64,000 nt of DNA from Paragyromitra xinjiangensis. Taxonomy: Eukaryota; Ascomycota; Pezizomycetes; Pezizales; Discinaceae. The DNA lies in NCBI GenBank assembly GCA_038503065.1, contig JBCAMK010000016.1, positions 310,001 to 374,000 of the forward strand. The letters are read 5' to 3'. Under the pieces are notes generated by a model that was not told the DNA's origin, did not search any database, and saw nothing but the letters and a program-made list of their open reading frames with translations. Both the position numbers and the translations under genes were made by a program. Below, in pieces: positions 60,301-64,000 of this stretch. Within the stretch, counting starts at the first letter, position 1; every line of letters starts with the position of its first letter.

Positions 60301-63300
60301 CAATGATAGTCTCAAACCACTCTTCCAGAACTTCTCTCTCATTCACTCCAATTAAACTCTTCCAAATATCTTCCATACTTCTCGCCACATTCGGGTTTGG
60401 ATCGAATCGATATCGATAAAGCTTAGGATATAGCTTCGGATTATGTTTGAGAACGTCTGAAGAGGAAAGAATAGAACCTAGTCCAAACCGGCCGAAGGCT
60501 GCGCGAGAAGACCAGAGAGAGTTGTGGCGTGCGAGGGACATGAATTTGTAGACGAGACTGGGGTCACCGACTTCGGAGGCGAGGGACATGATCTACGGAA
60601 GGGCTGTTAGCGCTCATTCGGGACTGAATAGAGACTACGGTAAGCTTAGATTTAGTATAACTTGAGGGAACAAACGTCTTTGTATGTACTGATACTCCCA
60701 TCTCCAGTGGGCAGCGCGCCTGGTTCGAACAATTCCGTGTCCGCCGAGACATTTCCGGTTAATGTCCGCTTCTCTCCCGTGAATGAAGAGATAAGGCTCT
60801 TGACGAGATCATCTTTTGTCTCTTTGTCACCGCGTTCGTAAACCATCGTCAAACCTCTAGCGGCAGTTTCTTGCACCAGTTCTATGGACAGTGATTAAAG
60901 TCATTAGCTATCACTCGCTCGCCATTAAGAAGAACTGGTTAGGGTTAGGGTCATCGAAGGAAATTACCATCCCGATCAACAAGGAATCCCCGGAAGCCTT
61001 TTTGCATCTCGCCGAGTTTGGATTGAACCTCTGCAGAGTCTCCAAGAAACTCAAGTAAGCTGAGCATCCAGACACAAGTTGCCTATACCGTATTAGTGTC
61101 AAAGATTCAAGGGTCCTACACACATCAAGAGACAGTCTTAAACGTACCTTTCTCAAAGCCGGTTTCGTTTCCTTCACGAAACTCAGAACCTTTTCCACGA
61201 CTTTTTTTAGTCTCTCCTCATCACTCTGCACCTTCTCCATCACGCCCTCAAATCCCTCGAGATCAATCTTGCCCTTTACACCTTTACTCTGCCATCCGCC
61301 AGCCACAGCCGCAACCGCTTCCCCAGTCGCGAAATTAACCTCGATCTGGCGGTTCTCATGTATGGAAAACAGCTTCTCGAGTATCTTCTGCACAACCCCT
61401 TCGCTACCTTCTCCAGGGAAGACGATAGCGAAATACCCCATGGCAAGTATCGCCTTCTCTTTGCCCTTCTTTCCTAACTCCGTCAACCGATCTAAAATCT
61501 TCTCCGAGTTGCTGAAATATTTATCATCGACGACGCCAAAAACACAAATCTCTGAGAAAGCAGTGATCGCCGCATCAAGGACCATCTGATCTCTTGCACC
61601 CAAAAGAGTAGTCACGATAACACCAACGCCCTTGTCAATAGTATCCTTCTCAAGGACGCCTACCCTCCCACGGAGCTTCAACCGTGAAAGAATATACCCA
61701 ATAGCCAAGACAGCTCCATGGACACGATTCAGCTCCTGCCCTCCCGCCTTCTCCCAGTTCTCCATAGCGGCTTCCATCTCCTCCAACAATCCCCTTAACA
61801 CCTCATCCGACACCGCATCATGACTACTAACTAGCCCCATAGCACGAGCATTCGTAGCGCGTCCTTCCAGCTTCATCCCAGCTAAAGCACATTTCCGTAG
61901 TTCTCCCACCCTGCCAATAAAGCGCTCCACCGCAAAGCCAGGAACAACACCAACAAGTTCCACCCAAATATCACGTACGCCTTCTATTCCAACCCCCTCA
62001 TATACCATCCCCTCCCATGCAGCATCCATAAATGTCATCAATACCCTCGGCTTCTCCGCGATAAGACTTCGGAAGTACGTCTGGAGCTTACTACGGACTT
62101 GGTTGTCTCGTTCGACAGCGATGTCGAGTTTCCGCTCCCAGTCTTCGTCTACAAGGACTTCTTCCCCGTCAAGAGCCTCCATGAATGCTACGCGCCGGGC
62201 GAATGCGAGCGCTGTGGAGAAGACTTCGAGTGGCATTGTGTTTGCGACTAGTGTATCGCCAGGCCCCCAGGTGGTGGCCTTATGTTGGGTGTTGCTGAAG
62301 AAGTAATCGATCACGCTGGAGAAGGATGGGAATGCGAATTTGTCGCGCTTGGTGGGGGGGTCGATGTCCATTGTGTCCGGTGTTTGGACGGAGTAAGCGG
62401 GGAGCTTTTCTTCCGGGTTAAGGAGACGGTAGTAGTATGGGTGAAGGCCTATTGAGGGTTGTAGCCGCATCAGTAGGTTCAGATTTGGTGCTTGTAGTTA
62501 TAGTACTATGTGATATAAAAATGTGGGAATGCCGTTTTTCGTACCTTTCTTCGCCTCCTCGACTACTTCCCCCCTTTCGCCTTTTCTCCCGACAGCCAGT
62601 AGGTTCGCCCACCGTCCAATCACATTCCCGAAATCCAACGTCCGGTTAGCATACCTCACTGCCGAGAACCTGGTGCTTCGTCCCTTCTGCGCAACCATCT
62701 GCTCTACTATCAGTTCCTCCAGCCCCTCCTGCACATCTCTATTCATCCTCGCTCTAGCGATAACAGGTAACAAAGTCGACAAAGCCCCCTCAACAGACAC
62801 ACCCACACTGCCCGCCGGCTCATCACGCAACCGACTAAACAGAAACTTCAAAATCTTCCACTCAGGCTCAACAACAATTTCAGGAGCCCTCTTCGCAAGG
62901 AGTCCAAGCGATTCATACGCATAACCGCGTAACTCATCGCCGCCGCCTCCACTCCCGTCTTCAGACCCTGTCGACAAGATCCAGTACCTGACTTTCTCCA
63001 CTACATCGCCTGCAACAGCACTCATGACCTCTTCACCGCCTATACGGGATGCCCAGTTGACGAAGCTAAACGCTGCTTGTCGCAGCCTTACGTAGTCTGT
63101 TTCTAGCCCACTCTCGATAATGCGTACTATCTCACGCTTCCATTTCTCGCCTACGGCAGTTTGTGATTTCGCTAGAAGGGTCACGATGCGAGCCTGGAGG
63201 ACTACCTTGGCTGCGGGGACTCCAGCAACAGGAGAGCCAAAGTAGAGGGTGTAGAGTTCAGATACGACAGCATCATCATCGAGCGAGATGGATGGGAGGG

Positions 63301-63985
63301 AGCGCTTGAAGATGTCTTCAGCAGGTGAAGAGACAGCAGAGTTGCTGTCGGATGCGGCGATTAACGTGGGGAAGAAACGTTCCCGGTCTGCGAATGCGCC
63401 TGAAGCGAGGAATTTCAGGGTGGATTTTTTAATGTCTGCGAGCACGGAGAAGGGGGTGAAGGTTTCTTTCTTGTTGCCTAGGGTGAGGAATTCAAAGTCG
63501 TCAGGAGAGAGGCCGGGGCAGGATAGTCTTTGGGTTTGGGGCTGCTGCTGTGCTTGGGATTGGGGTTGGGCGAAGACGGAGAGGTTTAGAAGCATTAGTT
63601 TTGAGATCCAGGATGCTATGTATGCAGCGTCTTCGGGGGTTTCTTCGAAGCCCAGGGTTGCTCTTAGAGCAGTGTCTTCAGTAGTCCCTCTGGGTGGGGG
63701 TTCGAAATGTGGCAGGAGCTTTAGCAAGATATTGAATAATGCACGTTGATGCGTAGCGTTATTGTGTTTTGAGATATCTTTCAACAACGGGGGTAGCAGG
63801 GCCAGCCGTTCTGAAACTGGGAGACGTTCTATTCCAATCTGAACATACATCAAGTCGAAATTCCGAACCAGTGGATGCTTCCCGCCAACCTGGGGATCCT
63901 TAAATTGCGCTAGTAATGCTGCGACGGGGAGGAGAAGCGTCGGCGGTTTGATGCGAGTGTTTACATGTTGGCATATAGAAATCAC
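57392..63985 (-). CDS. ECM29: Proteasome adaptor/scaffold ECM29 (5' end outside the window)
   Basis: Twelve visible exons (63985-62545, 62448-61148, 61082-60968, 60881-60676, 60592-60203, 59829-59583, 59520-59213, 58970-58693, 58641-58221, 58173-57977, 57916-57846, 57783-57392) join in frame into 1,788 aa. The first visible exon follows an acceptor AACTAG whose intron runs off the window, so probably only 50-80 N-terminal residues are missing. ECM29 hallmarks: ISICQHVNTRIKPPTLLLPV near the start, GLHPYYYRLLNPEEKLP, ELFEPGALPTGDGSISTYKD, ASEVGDPSLVYKFMSLARH, RYRFDPNPNVARSMEDIWKS, and AVNYLHLNAEKY with RLSSVRGSPMMDAIERCLD. The whole is a HEAT-repeat solenoid that ties the 20S core to the 19S cap and helps quality control of proteasomes. 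Two introns are unusually long (373 nt at 59830-60202, 242 nt at 58971-59212). Confidence 0.95.
60939..60950. repeat. Two telomere-like TTAGGG units in an ECM29 intron
   Basis: TTAGGGTTAGGG on the plus strand lies inside the intron at 60882-60967. It is too short to be a telomere seed with certainty and may be chance. Confidence 0.7.
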
Positions 63986-64000
63986 CTAGTTATCTTGTCA

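Overview
The window reads as nuclear DNA of a filamentous ascomycete fungus (Pezizomycotina; Leotiomycetes is a guess from overall character, not shown). The reasons are short introns of about 47-90 nt with GTRNGT-like donors, CTRAY branch sites and YAG acceptors, a Zn2Cys6 transcription factor, an RRM+YTH RNA-binding protein, ECM29, mitochondrial mS41/Fyv4, and eukaryotic nuclear tRNA genes, one with an intron at position 37/38. Most genes here are spliced, so I rebuilt exons by hand and checked every junction for reading frame.

Layout. At 0-2 kb (minus) is a two-exon gene for a multi-pass membrane protein that joins an N-terminal TLC-like region to a C-terminal prolipoprotein diacylglyceryl transferase (Lgt)-like region. 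From 2 to 15 kb the sequence is gene-poor and full of short inverted-repeat elements; the one convincing gene is a small cyanovirin-N homology (CVNH) protein at 7.4-7.8 kb. At 15.3-16.6 kb (plus) is a four-TM fungal membrane protein of unknown role, and at 21.1-23.5 kb (minus) an RRM+YTH m6A-reader-type protein. From 24 to 39 kb I see almost no coding sequence, only inverted-repeat elements, tRNA-like fragments and a split tRNA-Asn(GTT). At 39.2-39.9 kb (minus) is a four-exon small secreted protein, at 43.5-44.0 kb (plus) FYV4/mS41, and at 45.5 kb tRNA-Arg(CCT). From 46 to 53 kb the sequence is again non-coding with MITE-like elements. At 53.3-55.9 kb (minus) is an eight-exon Zn2Cys6 regulator, and from 57.4 kb to the right edge (minus) ECM29, lacking only its first part.

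There is no operon-like or biosynthetic cluster. The conserved genes (ECM29, FYV4, YTH protein) are ordinary cell machinery set in a repeat-rich background. The notable signals are the TLC/Lgt-like fusion, at least eight families of short terminal-inverted-repeat elements (many bounded by TA), a secreted protein gene that no single open frame reveals, and a zinc-cluster DNA-binding domain cut by three introns, with a 10-nt micro-exon.
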